Assembly (NCBI RefSeq): GCF_003194585.1
Contig: NZ_QHKZ01000005.1
Coordinates: 1 to 64,000 of the forward strand
Source of the DNA: Nocardioides daejeonensis
GTDB taxonomy: Bacteria > Actinomycetota > Actinomycetes > Propionibacteriales > Nocardioidaceae
Reading direction: 5' to 3'
Length of the DNA stretch: 64,000 nt
How positions within the stretch are numbered: position 1 is the stretch's first letter; each line of letters opens with the position of its first letter. The position numbers were made by a program, and so were the translations under genes. Shown here one piece after another: positions 8,565-16,692 of the stretch. The notes under the pieces are model-generated. The model saw nothing but the letters and a program-made list of their open reading frames with translations, did no database searches and was not told the origin of the DNA.

Positions 8565-9545
8565 TCAAGCGAAGGAGAGGGTGATCTTGCCGGTGGCGCG
8601 CCGGTCCTCGAGCAGACGCAGGGCGTCGGCGGCGTTCGCAGGGGCGAAGGTGGGGCCGTCGATGGGACGGATGTGGCCCGCGTCGTACCAGCTGAGCAGG
8701 TCCTCCCACTGTTGGCGCGGATAGCCCGGTTCGTCCTCGATCAGACTGCCCCAGGCGACCCCGCGCACGTCGACGTTCTTCAGCAGCAGCCGGTTGGCGG
8801 CCACCGTGGGGATGCCGTCGGCGAAGCCGAGCACCAGCAGCCGACCCTCCTTGGCCAGTGATCGGACCGAGTCCAGGAACCGCCCACCTCCGACGGTGTC
8901 GGCGACCAGGTCGACGCCCCTCGGTGCGAGCGCGCGCACGGCGCTCAGCCAGTCGTCGGTCAGCACCGTCTCGTGTGCTCCCGCGGCGCGGGCCAGGTCT
9001 GCCTTGGCCTCGGTGGAGACGACGCCGATCACCCGCGCCCCCAGCGCCCTGCCGGCCTGGAGCAGTGCCGCGCCGAGGCCACCTGCGGCGCCGTGCACCA
9101 GCAGCGTCTCGCCCGGACGCAAGGCCCCACGTCGGGTCAGCGACAGGTGGGCGGTGAGGTAGTTCATCGGCAGACCGGCGCCGCTGCGGAAGGAGAGGCC
9201 GTCCGGCAGCGGGAAGGTCAGCTCCGGTCGTACGGCGACTCGTGCGGCCCAGCCGCCGACCCGCACGAACCCGGCCACTCTGTCTCCCGCGCGGAAGGAG
9301 CTGTCGGCCGGGGCGGAGCGCACCAGGCCGGCCACCTCGACCCCGGGGACGAACGGCACCGGGGGCTTGCGCTGATAGCGGCCGTGGCTCATCAACAGGT
9401 CCGGGAAGCTGACCCCCGCGGCATGGACGTCGACGATCACCGAGATCGCGGTCTGCTCCGCGGTCGGGCCGGGCAGCCTCACCACTCGGAGACCGGCGGG
9501 TCCGTCGAGGCTTGCCACCTGCACCGCGGTGACGTGCTCGCTCAT
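8565..9545 (-). CDS. MDR-family NADPH:quinone oxidoreductase-like protein
   Basis: This 326-residue medium-chain dehydrogenase lacks zinc ligands and has the quinone-reductase pattern: N-terminal catalytic domain with GVSFPDLLMSHGRYQ, the nucleotide-binding motif HGAAGGLGAALLQAGRA, and GVDLVADTVGG. Relatives reduce quinones or the C=C bond of enones or enoyl thioesters with NADPH. The ATG overlaps the stop of the upstream CoA ligase as ATGA, so the two are translationally coupled. It is paralogous to the partial gene at 63117 (shared SFPDLL, PMNYLTA and HGAAGG motifs). A reductase for an unsaturated CoA ester of the island is a plausible role but is not proven. Confidence 0.88.
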   Translation of the reverse strand: MSEHVTAVQVASLDGPAGLRVVRLPGPTAEQTAISVIVDVHAAGVSFPDLLMSHGRYQRKPPVPFVPGVEVAGLVRSAPADSSFRAGDRVAGFVRVGGWAARVAVRPELTFPLPDGLSFRSGAGLPMNYLTAHLSLTRRGALRPGETLLVHGAAGGLGAALLQAGRALGARVIGVVSTEAKADLARAAGAHETVLTDDWLSAVRALAPRGVDLVADTVGGGRFLDSVRSLAKEGRLLVLGFADGIPTVAANRLLLKNVDVRGVAWGSLIEDEPGYPRQQWEDLLSWYDAGHIRPIDGPTFAPANAADALRLLEDRRATGKITLSFA

Positions 9546-11242
9546 CCGTCGGCACCGGGTTGGGCTCCACCACTGGCTGGGTGGCCGGGTTGGGCCCGGT
9601 TGTCGAGAGCTTCCCGGTCGTGGACGTCGGTCGCGGTCGCGGCCTCCTCGCGCAGCACGTTGCGCCGGATCTTCTCCGATGGGGTCATCGGGAGGTCGTC
9701 GCGGAACCGGACGTAGCGCGGGATCGCGAACGCGGGGACCTTGCCGACGCAGTGGTCCCACACCTCATCGGCGGTCAGGTCGCCGTCGCGCACGATCACG
9801 GTCATCACCTCGTCCTCGCCGGCCTCGGAGTCAGCGGGCACCCCGATCACCGCGCACTCGGCGATCGCGGGATGCGAGAGCAGCGCCTGCTCCACCTCAT
9901 AGGAGCTGATGTTCTCGCCACGTCGGCGAATCGCGTCCTTGATGCGGTCGACGAAGTAATACCAGCCTTCCTCGTCGCGACGCACGGCATCACCGGTGTG
10001 GAACCACATGTTGCGCCAGACCTCGGTGGTCTTCTCCGGCATGTTGAAGTAGCCCAGACTGGAGATCCACGGGTGCCTGGGGCGTACGCAGAACTCGCCG
10101 ACCTCGCCGATAGGCACCTCGATGTCGGTCTCCGGGTCCACGATGATCACGTCGAACCACTTGCCGGCGTTGAGTCCGGCAGCACCCGCCGGACGGTCCT
10201 CGCCGTACGGGCTGAGGATCGGGGTGGTGGTCTCGGTGGTGCCGTAGACCTCGACGAACGCCTCGATCCCGAACCGCTCCTTGAAGTCCGCCAGGATCGA
10301 GGAGGCGGTGGGGGCGGCGAAGACGCAGCGCAGCGGGTTGTCGGTGTCGTCGGGCCGCGCTGGCTGCTTCCAGACGAAGTCCATCATCACGCCGAGGAAG
10401 TTGGTCACTGTGACGTCGTGCTCGCGTAGCTGGTCGACCCACCGGCTGGCGCTGAACCGTGATCGGATCACGGCGCGGCCGCCGGCGATCAACGCCGGGT
10501 AGACCGCCATGTATTGCGCGTTGCCGTGGAAGAGCGGGGTCACCGACAGCCAGGTGTCCTCCTCGGTGAAGCGGGTCAGGCAGCGCGTCAGCTCGGAGAA
10601 GAAGCTCATCTGCGCGTTCGGCATCGCGACGCCCTTGGAGAGCCCTGTGGTGCCGGAGGTGAAGAAGACCGCCGTGAGGTCACGGGCATCCGGCTCCGGC
10701 CCGCGGTACGGCGTCGCTTGCCGGAGCGCGTCCCAGGCCGCGGCCTGCCAGCCGGCGGCGCGCAACCGCTCCGCGGCTGCCTCACCGTCTCCGGAGCTGT
10801 CGATCACCCAGAACGCCTCGATCCCGCTCAGTTGCTCACGCAGTGCCACGAACCGGTCGGCTAGGTCGTCGTCCACGATCACCCAGCGGGCGTCGACGAG
10901 CTGCACCTGGTGGCGGAGGAACTCGCCCTCGTAGGCGGTGTTGACGGGCGCCTCGACCAGGTCCCCGATCGCGGTGCCGAACCAGCTCAGCACGAAGCGG
11001 CTCGAGTTCTTCGCCATGATCACCACGCGATCGCCAGACGCGGCGCCTGCGCCACGGAGGCCTCCAGCCACTCGCTCGGAGAGATCGAGCAGCTCGGCAT
11101 AGCTGATCTCGACCTCCTCTTCCGGCGCAATGAGGAAGGTCTGCTCGCCGCGCTCGACCGCCTGGCGGCGCAGAACATGGGCGGCGGTCCACCGTGTCCA
11201 ATCCGGGTCGGTGGGCTCGAGCTCCTCGTAGCTGCGGGTCAT
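9542..11242 (-). CDS. Acyl-CoA ligase (AMP-forming, CaiC-like)
   Basis: This 566-residue adenylate-forming ligase activates a carboxylic acid with ATP and CoA. The P-loop-like motif FFTSGTTGLSKG, the VYGTTETTTP region, the hinge WYYFVDRIKDAIRRRGENIS and the C-terminal lysine in TPSEKIRRNVLR are all present. It begins at the ATG at 11242, where GAGGGAG is well placed. It is a clear paralogue of the ligase at 32352 (shared LEPT, NTAYE, TSGTTG-SKGVAMP, WRNxWFHTGDA), so the island carries two ligases of one subfamily, perhaps for different intermediates. The substrate is not predictable; the nearest named relatives act on carnitine-type or alicyclic acids. Confidence 0.92.
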   Translation of the reverse strand: MTRSYEELEPTDPDWTRWTAAHVLRRQAVERGEQTFLIAPEEEVEISYAELLDLSERVAGGLRGAGAASGDRVVIMAKNSSRFVLSWFGTAIGDLVEAPVNTAYEGEFLRHQVQLVDARWVIVDDDLADRFVALREQLSGIEAFWVIDSSGDGEAAAERLRAAGWQAAAWDALRQATPYRGPEPDARDLTAVFFTSGTTGLSKGVAMPNAQMSFFSELTRCLTRFTEEDTWLSVTPLFHGNAQYMAVYPALIAGGRAVIRSRFSASRWVDQLREHDVTVTNFLGVMMDFVWKQPARPDDTDNPLRCVFAAPTASSILADFKERFGIEAFVEVYGTTETTTPILSPYGEDRPAGAAGLNAGKWFDVIIVDPETDIEVPIGEVGEFCVRPRHPWISSLGYFNMPEKTTEVWRNMWFHTGDAVRRDEEGWYYFVDRIKDAIRRRGENISSYEVEQALLSHPAIAECAVIGVPADSEAGEDEVMTVIVRDGDLTADEVWDHCVGKVPAFAIPRYVRFRDDLPMTPSEKIRRNVLREEAATATDVHDREALDNRAQPGHPASGGAQPGADG

Positions 11243-11301
11243 GGGCGGCTCCCTCGTCGTCGCGGATGTCCTGCTCCGGACCCTAGCCACGATTCGTGAA
11301 T

Positions 11302-11320
11302 ATGAATAGTATGTATTCGT
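11302..11320. promoter_or_regulatory. Imperfect inverted repeat in ligase / LLM divergent promoter
   Basis: ATGAATA (11302-11308) and TATTCGT (11314-11320) form an inverted repeat with one mismatch around GTATG. The left arm is identical to part of the palindrome at 5488-5508, but the spacer is two bases longer. It lies between the divergent CoA ligase and LLM oxidoreductase genes and is a candidate operator or promoter element. Confidence 0.4.
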
Positions 11321-11346
11321 CCGGCCCGCGACTCTTGGAGGAACCC

Positions 11347-12360
11347 ATGGCGCTGACCTTCGGTCTTGCCCTGCAGAACGACTTCCCGCCCCACATCTCG
11401 CCGTCGTCGCGAGTGGGGGAACTGCGGGAGCAGGCGCGGGCGGCCCGCGACAGCGGCATCTCGTCGGCGTGGATGCTCAACCACTATCTGGGCAACATGC
11501 AGACGCTGCAGCCGTTGGTCGGCCTCGCCGCCATCGCCGAGCACACCGGCGACATGCGGATCGGCACCAACATGTTCATCCTGCCGCTGCGGCACCCGAT
11601 CGACGTCGCAGAGGAGTTCGCCACCCTCGACCAGATCAGCAACGGTCACGCCGTCGCCGGCCTCGGCATGGGTTACCGCAGCAACGAGTACGACGCCTTC
11701 GGCATCGCGATGGACGACCGCGTCAAGCGCTACGAGGAGAGCGTCGAGCTGCTGCGCCGGCTCTGGAGCAACGAGCAGGTCGACTTCGCCGGTGAGCACT
11801 TCACGGTGAGCGGCGAGTCGATCGGCATCCCGGCCGTCCAGGCGGGGGGCCCGCCGATCTGGGTTGGCGCAGGCGTCCACAAGACCGGGGCGCGCCGCGC
11901 CGCCGCACTGGGCGACGCCTGGATCGTGCCGCCGCACGCCGAGCCGGAGAAGTTGCGCAGCATCCTCGCCTTCTATGCCGAAGAGCGGGACCGGCTGGGT
12001 CGTGGCCCGGCGCAGGAGGTCGTCGTACGACGGGAGATGGTGCTCGACGACGACCCCGAGCGCGCCATGGAGACCGGCCTGCACTACCGGGGCGAGAACA
12101 CCCGGATGTACGCCGAGTTCGAGGCCCCGGACAAGACCGACAGCTACCGCCACCTCAAGGGTGACGCTGGCTTGAAGTCGGTCGCCGACAAGTCCTACCT
12201 CTTCACCGACCCGGCCACTGCGATCGCCCAGCTCAAGGAGCTAGAGGAGCTCGGCATCACCCACGTGATCCTGCGGATGCAGTGGTACGACCTGCCCCAG
12301 GACCGGATGCTCGCCACCCTTGAGAAGTTCAAGAACGAGGTGCTTCCCGCCTTCCGCTGA
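11347..12360 (+). CDS. LLM-class F420-dependent oxidoreductase
   Basis: This 337-residue protein belongs to the bacterial luciferase-like TIM-barrel family, whose actinobacterial members use F420 or FMN to oxidise or reduce small molecules. Visible family features are LNHYLGNMQTLQPL, GTNMFILPLRHPIDVAEEFATLDQIS with its conserved barrel strand, GLGMGYRSNEYDAFG and GGPPIWVGAG. TTGGAGG precedes the ATG at 11347. It stands alone, divergent from the CoA ligase. F420 rather than FMN use is inferred from the host type. It may be a monooxygenase or dehydrogenase for a ring carbonyl; the sequence does not decide. Confidence 0.87.
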   Translation: MALTFGLALQNDFPPHISPSSRVGELREQARAARDSGISSAWMLNHYLGNMQTLQPLVGLAAIAEHTGDMRIGTNMFILPLRHPIDVAEEFATLDQISNGHAVAGLGMGYRSNEYDAFGIAMDDRVKRYEESVELLRRLWSNEQVDFAGEHFTVSGESIGIPAVQAGGPPIWVGAGVHKTGARRAAALGDAWIVPPHAEPEKLRSILAFYAEERDRLGRGPAQEVVVRREMVLDDDPERAMETGLHYRGENTRMYAEFEAPDKTDSYRHLKGDAGLKSVADKSYLFTDPATAIAQLKELEELGITHVILRMQWYDLPQDRMLATLEKFKNEVLPAFR

Positions 12361-12378
12361 GCGCCGAGCCAAGCACTC

Positions 12379-12480
12379 GGTGATCAAGCCTGTCCCTCGG
12401 TGATCGAGCTTGTCCCTCGGTGATCGAGCTTGTCGAGATCACTCCCCGCGTCCGGTCTCGACAGGCTCGACCTCCGGGTG
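12379..12480. repeat. REP-like repeats with 20-base periodicity
   Basis: GGTGATC(A/G)AGC(C/T)TGTC recurs at 12379, 12399 and 12419 with a 20-base period, and the last copy reads on into CGAGATC. It is followed by the inverted half GGTCTCGACAGGCTCGACC. These fill the gap between the convergent LLM and SnoaL-like genes. Confidence 0.8.
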
Positions 12481-12525
12481 GTGCGGTCTCGACCCCCGCT
12501 GTACGGCCCTTGCGGCCAACGCACT

Positions 12526-13002
12526 TCAGTGCGCGGGCCAGCCCCGCACCAGGTCGGTGTTGACGTGCGGAGTGATGGTCTTGCGTCGGAAGAGTGCCGT
12601 GCCGTCGGCCACCTCGATGACGTCGAGATAGGTGCCCCAGCCCAGGCCGGAGGCGTCGGCCTCGCGGGCGGTGAAGACGAAGTACGACGCCACCTCCACC
12701 AAGCCCGGCTCCAGGGGGCGGGTGCGCACGTTCGTCAGGAAGTGCCGCTTCTCGGAAGCTCCGGGGCCGAGGCGGTCGCGATAGAAGGCGATGATCCCCT
12801 CGCGTCCGACGAAGTCGCCGGCCGGCACCGACAGCACGCCGTCCTCGGTGAAGAGAGCGGCGACCTCCTCCGGTGTCGGGTCGTCGAGAATCTCGGCGTA
12901 GGCGTGCAGCAGGTTGCGGGCCAGTTCCGCATCCTCCAGCCGTGCCACGCGCTCTAACAGGGCTTCCAGTGGACTCTCGCTCATCTCGCTCCTCGAACTC
13001 AT
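12526..13002 (-). CDS. SnoaL/NTF2-like protein
   Basis: This protein of about 158 residues has an NTF2-like alpha+beta barrel pattern: an N-terminal helix pair (ELARNLLHAYAEILDD), AALFTEDGVLSVP, GREGIIAFYRDRL, and strands including VEVASYFVFTA and GTYLDVIEVADG. The fold is used by ketosteroid-isomerase-like enzymes, dehydratases and ring-hydroxylase small subunits, so the function is open. The ATG at 13002 overlaps the stop of the FAD reductase as ATGA; a second ATG at 12984, preceded by GAGGAG, would shorten it by six residues and is almost as likely. It is coupled to the ferredoxin reductase gene. Confidence 0.8.
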   Translation of the reverse strand: MSSRSEMSESPLEALLERVARLEDAELARNLLHAYAEILDDPTPEEVAALFTEDGVLSVPAGDFVGREGIIAFYRDRLGPGASEKRHFLTNVRTRPLEPGLVEVASYFVFTAREADASGLGWGTYLDVIEVADGTALFRRKTITPHVNTDLVRGWPAH

Positions 13003-14228
13003 GCGGTCTTCCTCCGCTCCCACGGTGCTGCCGTCTTCAACGCGTCGACCGGCACGCTGTCGGCGACCGCGGCGCGGCAGCGCATCAACGCGGCCGGCAT
13101 GCCGGCGCCCACGACAGCGCGGACGCGGCCCTCGGACGTGAGGGCCACCAGGAAGACCCCCTCGTCCAGTGACCCGGCCAACACCACCGGGGTGTCCTCG
13201 GGCCGCGGTAGGCCGAGGCACTGCACCTTGACGTCGTACTGGTCACTCCACATGTAGGGGAGTTCGGCGTGCGCCTTCTCGTTCCCCAGTCCCTGGGCGG
13301 CGAGGAGGTTGGTAGCGACGGTCGCGGCGAGGTCGCCGGCGGCGGTCCAGTGCTCGAGTCGCACCCGGCCCTCCCCGCGGGGATCCGCCACCGCGGCCAC
13401 GTCGCCCACGGCCCACACGTCACGTGCGGAGGCTGCGCCTCGGCTGTCGACCACGACGCCGCCGTCGAGTGCGAGGCCGGAGGAGTCGAGCCATCCGGTG
13501 TCGGGCACTCCGCCGACCGCCGTGACGACCACGTCGGTCTCCCATCGCGTGTCGTCATCGAGACGTACGCCGCGCGCCCGGCCGCCCGCTGTCTCCAGTT
13601 CTGCGACGGTGCGACCCAGGTGGAGCGCGACGCCGCGGTCGCGGTGCAGGCGAGCCACGAAGCTGCCGACCTGCTCGCCGACGACGCGACACAGCGGTTG
13701 GGGCAGCGGATCCACCAGGGCGACCTCCAGGCCACGCGTGCGCAGCGTCGCGGCGATCTCGCTACCGAGCACGCCCGCGCCGACGACCGTCGCGTGCCGC
13801 GCCTCGGCGGCAGCGCGGCGGATAGCCAGGCAGTCGTCGAAGCTGCGCAGCACGTGCACGCCGCCGATCGCCTCCCAGCCGGGAACGGTGCGGGGCGTCA
13901 GTCCGGTCGCGAGCACCAGCTGGTCGTAGCTCAGGACGGTGCCGTCATCGAGGGAGACGAGATGGGCACCGGCGTCCAGCGCGGTCGCGCGTACGCCGAG
14001 TCGCAGGTCCAGGTCGAGCTCGTGCAGACGATCCGCATTGCGGAGCACCGGGATCGCGGGCTCCTCAGTCGCTGCGAGTACCGCCTTGGAGAGTGGCGGC
14101 CGGTCGTAGGGCGGGTGCTCCTCGGCGCCGATCATCGTCAGGGAGCCGTCGTACCCTCCTCGACGGAGCCGTTCGGCGGTGCGGAGGCCGGCGAGACCGG
14201 CTCCGACGATGACGACACGTGGGGACAT
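12999..14228 (-). CDS. FAD-dependent ferredoxin reductase (P450/oxygenase type)
   Basis: This 409-residue pyridine nucleotide-disulfide oxidoreductase is of the putidaredoxin-reductase kind. It has an N-terminal FAD motif VIVGAGLAGLRTAERL, the HPPYDRPPLSK segment, an NAD motif VVGAGVLGSEIAATLR and the DVWAVGDVAAV FAD-closing motif near residue 290. Such proteins pass electrons from NAD(P)H to a small ferredoxin feeding a P450 or Rieske oxygenase. The [3Fe-4S]-type ferredoxin and P450 at 23525-24949 are the obvious partners. AGGAGAGAGTC precedes the ATG. It is divergent from the aldehyde dehydrogenase across a shared boxed promoter. Confidence 0.9.
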   Translation of the reverse strand: MSPRVVIVGAGLAGLRTAERLRRGGYDGSLTMIGAEEHPPYDRPPLSKAVLAATEEPAIPVLRNADRLHELDLDLRLGVRATALDAGAHLVSLDDGTVLSYDQLVLATGLTPRTVPGWEAIGGVHVLRSFDDCLAIRRAAAEARHATVVGAGVLGSEIAATLRTRGLEVALVDPLPQPLCRVVGEQVGSFVARLHRDRGVALHLGRTVAELETAGGRARGVRLDDDTRWETDVVVTAVGGVPDTGWLDSSGLALDGGVVVDSRGAASARDVWAVGDVAAVADPRGEGRVRLEHWTAAGDLAATVATNLLAAQGLGNEKAHAELPYMWSDQYDVKVQCLGLPRPEDTPVVLAGSLDEGVFLVALTSEGRVRAVVGAGMPAALMRCRAAVADSVPVDALKTAAPWERRKTA

Positions 14229-14277
14229 GACTCTCTCCTGAGGTGTGGCTGGCGTCACCCGGAACCATACGTTATGT

Positions 14278-14300
14278 TTCATTATCAGCAATAGTGCTGA
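14278..14300 (+). promoter_or_regulatory. Shared regulatory box, copy 2, with overlapping inverted repeat
   Basis: TTCATTATCAGCAATAGT (14278-14295) shares TCATTATCAG and ATAG with the korA box and ATCAGCAAT with the 31486 box. It overlaps a perfect 6-4-6 inverted repeat, TCAGCA-ATAG-TGCTGA, at 14285-14300. It is located between the divergent ferredoxin reductase and aldehyde dehydrogenase genes. Confidence 0.5.
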
Positions 14301-14350
14301 GAACGATCTCATCACCCGCGTGGCGACGACGTTCGCCGGAGGGAGGCATC

Positions 14351-15826
14351 ATGTCGCAGCCGGTCGAGCTGCCCGGTTCCATGGCCGAGCGGCCCCAGCT
14401 CTTCGTCGGAGGCAGGTGGCAGGATCCGCAGGGCGACGAGGTCGTCGAGGTGCGCAACCCAGCGACCGGTCAGCGTGTCGGATCGGCAGCGCTGGCCTCT
14501 GCGGACGACATCGACGCGGCTGTGGCAGCGGCGCGTTCATCGTTCGACTCCGGTGTCTGGTCGCGCGCCACGCCCGAGGAGCGCTCCGCGGTGCTCCGCA
14601 AGGCCGCCGACCACTTGGAAAAGCGCGCACCGGAGCTCGCTGTCAGCATCACCTCCGAGCTCGGCTGCCCGCTGTGGTTCAGCGAGATGGCCCATGTGCC
14701 CAACCCGATCCGGCACACCCGCTACTACGCCGACCTGGCTCGCGACTTCGCCTACGACGAGACGCGTAGCGACGGAGCCAACACGAGCCTCGTCACCCAG
14801 GAGCCGGTCGGTGTGGTCGGCGCCATCACCCCGTGGAACGGGCCCCTCAGCACGCCGTCGCTCAAGATCACGCCCGCGCTGGCTGCCGGCTGCTCGGTCA
14901 TCCTGAAGCCCCCGCCGGAGACTCCGCTCACCGTCCAGGCCTTCGCCGACGCCTTCCTCGACGCCGGTCTGCCCGAGGGGGTGCTCAGCATTCTGCCCGG
15001 TGATCGTGAGGCTGGCGCACACCTGGTCGCCCATCCGGAGGTCGACAAGGTCGCCTTCACCGGGAGCAGCCTCGCAGGCAAGGCGATCATGGCCTCGGCC
15101 GCCGAGCGGATCGCCCGCGTGACCCTGGAGCTCGGCGGCAAGTCGGCAGCGATCATGCTGGACGACGCAGACGTGGACGTGGTGGTCCCCGCGTTGTTGC
15201 CGATGGCGATGATGGTCAACGGCCAGGCCTGCATCGCGCAGACCCGGATCCTGGTGCCCCGCCACCGCGAGGCAGAGTTCGTCGACGCGCTCGCCGCGGC
15301 GCTACGCGCCCAGACGGTCGGCGACCCGATGCTTCCGGACACCAAGATCGGCCCGATGGTCAGCGAGCGGCAGCGCGACCGGGTCGCCGGTTACATCCGG
15401 CTCGGCCGAGACGAAGGCGCCCGAGTCGTCACCGGAGGCGAGGCCCTGACCCTCCCGCCGGAGCTGGAGGGTGGCTGGTTCGTGCCGCCGACCCTGCTGG
15501 CGGGCGTCGACAACGGCATGCGCGTGGCGCAGGAGGAGATCTTCGGTCCGGTCGTCGCCGTCATCGCCTACGACGACGAGGAAGCCGCGATCCGGATCGC
15601 CAACGACTCCGTCTACGGCCTCTCCGGTTCGGTGTGGAGCCCCGACGTCGACCGTGCCCTGGGCGTAGCCCGGCGGATCCGCACGGGCATGGTCAGCATC
15701 AACGGCCGACCGCAGGCCTACGGCTCTCCGTTCGGCGGCTACAAGCAGTCCGGGTTGGGGCGCGAGATGGGCCCGGAGGGCTTCAAGGCATTCCTGGAGA
15801 CCAAGTCGATCGCGATGCCCTCATGA
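14351..15826 (+). CDS. NAD(P)-dependent aldehyde dehydrogenase
   Basis: This 491-residue aldehyde dehydrogenase oxidises an aldehyde to the acid. It has the active-site regions ITPWNGPLSTPSLKITPALAAGC, the nucleotide-binding FTGSSLAGKAIM, the general-base motif LELGGKSA, the nucleophile in VNGQACIAQ and the EEIFGPVV signature. GGGAGG lies 6 bases before the ATG at 14351. It is the first gene of a run ALDH-SDR-acyl-CoA synthetase with overlapping or abutting ends. This would allow alcohol to aldehyde to acid to acyl-CoA in sequence, so the operon may process a side-chain alcohol produced by hydroxylation, or an aldehyde released by retro-aldol cleavage. Confidence 0.93.
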   Translation: MSQPVELPGSMAERPQLFVGGRWQDPQGDEVVEVRNPATGQRVGSAALASADDIDAAVAAARSSFDSGVWSRATPEERSAVLRKAADHLEKRAPELAVSITSELGCPLWFSEMAHVPNPIRHTRYYADLARDFAYDETRSDGANTSLVTQEPVGVVGAITPWNGPLSTPSLKITPALAAGCSVILKPPPETPLTVQAFADAFLDAGLPEGVLSILPGDREAGAHLVAHPEVDKVAFTGSSLAGKAIMASAAERIARVTLELGGKSAAIMLDDADVDVVVPALLPMAMMVNGQACIAQTRILVPRHREAEFVDALAAALRAQTVGDPMLPDTKIGPMVSERQRDRVAGYIRLGRDEGARVVTGGEALTLPPELEGGWFVPPTLLAGVDNGMRVAQEEIFGPVVAVIAYDDEEAAIRIANDSVYGLSGSVWSPDVDRALGVARRIRTGMVSINGRPQAYGSPFGGYKQSGLGREMGPEGFKAFLETKSIAMPS

Positions 15827-16692
15827 CCGGGCCGGGCCGGCTCGCAGGAAAGGTCGCCGTCGTGACCGGTGGTGCCAGCGGCATCGGTGCCGGCACGGTG
15901 CGGCTCTTCCATGCCGAGGGCGCGAAGGTGGTGATCGCCGACCTGCAGGCTGACGCGGGCGAGGCACTGGCCGTCGAGCTTGGTGCGGGAGCCGTCTTCC
16001 GGCGTACCGATGTCACCGACGAGGCGTCGATCGCGGCGGCCGTCGATGCCGCGGTCACGGAGTTCGGCCGGCTCGACGTCATGTTCAACAACGCCGGGAT
16101 CATCGGTGCGGTCGGTCCGATCGATCGCACCCGCACGGAGGATGCCGACCTGACCATCGCGGTCAACTTGCGTGGCGTCCTGCTGGGCATGAAGCACGCG
16201 GCACGGGTGATGAAAGTCCAGCGCTCCGGCGTGATCATCTCGACCTCCAGTCCGGCGGGCGTGATGGGCGGCGTCGGCGCACACGTCTACAGTGCGGTCA
16301 AGGCCGGCATCATCGGGCTCTCGAACTCCGTAGCGGCCGAGCTGCGCGCGTTCGGCGTGCGCGCGAACGTGATCATCCCGGGCGCGGTCGTCTCGCAGAT
16401 GACCGCGGATCTGGTGGCGGGCGGCGCCGACGACCTCGCCGGCGCACAGGAGGCCCTTGACCGCTCCCGCTACATGAGCCGCCCCTTGCAGCCGGCCGAC
16501 GTCGCAGCAGGCGTGCTCTACCTGGCCAGTGACGAGGCGGCCTTCGTGACCGGCATCGTGCTGCCGGTCGACGCGGGCATGACCGGTGCCGGCGGCCCCT
16601 CGCCGATGGCCGACGAGAAGTACGCCGACCAGGCGGGCCGCCGTGAGGCCGGCCGTCGTGTCGGCGCCGACGACACCCCGAAGGAGTTCTGA
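15823..16692 (+). CDS. Short-chain dehydrogenase/reductase
   Basis: This 289-residue SDR has TGGASGIG (15-22), NNAG (89-92), and the catalytic Ser142/143, Tyr156 and Lys160 (YSAVK). Its ATG overlaps the aldehyde dehydrogenase stop (ATGA), so the two are coupled. The segment AGVMGGVGAHVYSAVK resembles the 2548 SDR. The C-terminal 35 residues beyond the usual VDAGMTGAGG end are polar and charged. It probably acts as an alcohol dehydrogenase feeding the aldehyde dehydrogenase, or as a hydroxyacyl-CoA dehydrogenase; the sequence does not decide. Confidence 0.9.
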   Translation: MTGPGRLAGKVAVVTGGASGIGAGTVRLFHAEGAKVVIADLQADAGEALAVELGAGAVFRRTDVTDEASIAAAVDAAVTEFGRLDVMFNNAGIIGAVGPIDRTRTEDADLTIAVNLRGVLLGMKHAARVMKVQRSGVIISTSSPAGVMGGVGAHVYSAVKAGIIGLSNSVAAELRAFGVRANVIIPGAVVSQMTADLVAGGADDLAGAQEALDRSRYMSRPLQPADVAAGVLYLASDEAAFVTGIVLPVDAGMTGAGGPSPMADEKYADQAGRREAGRRVGADDTPKEF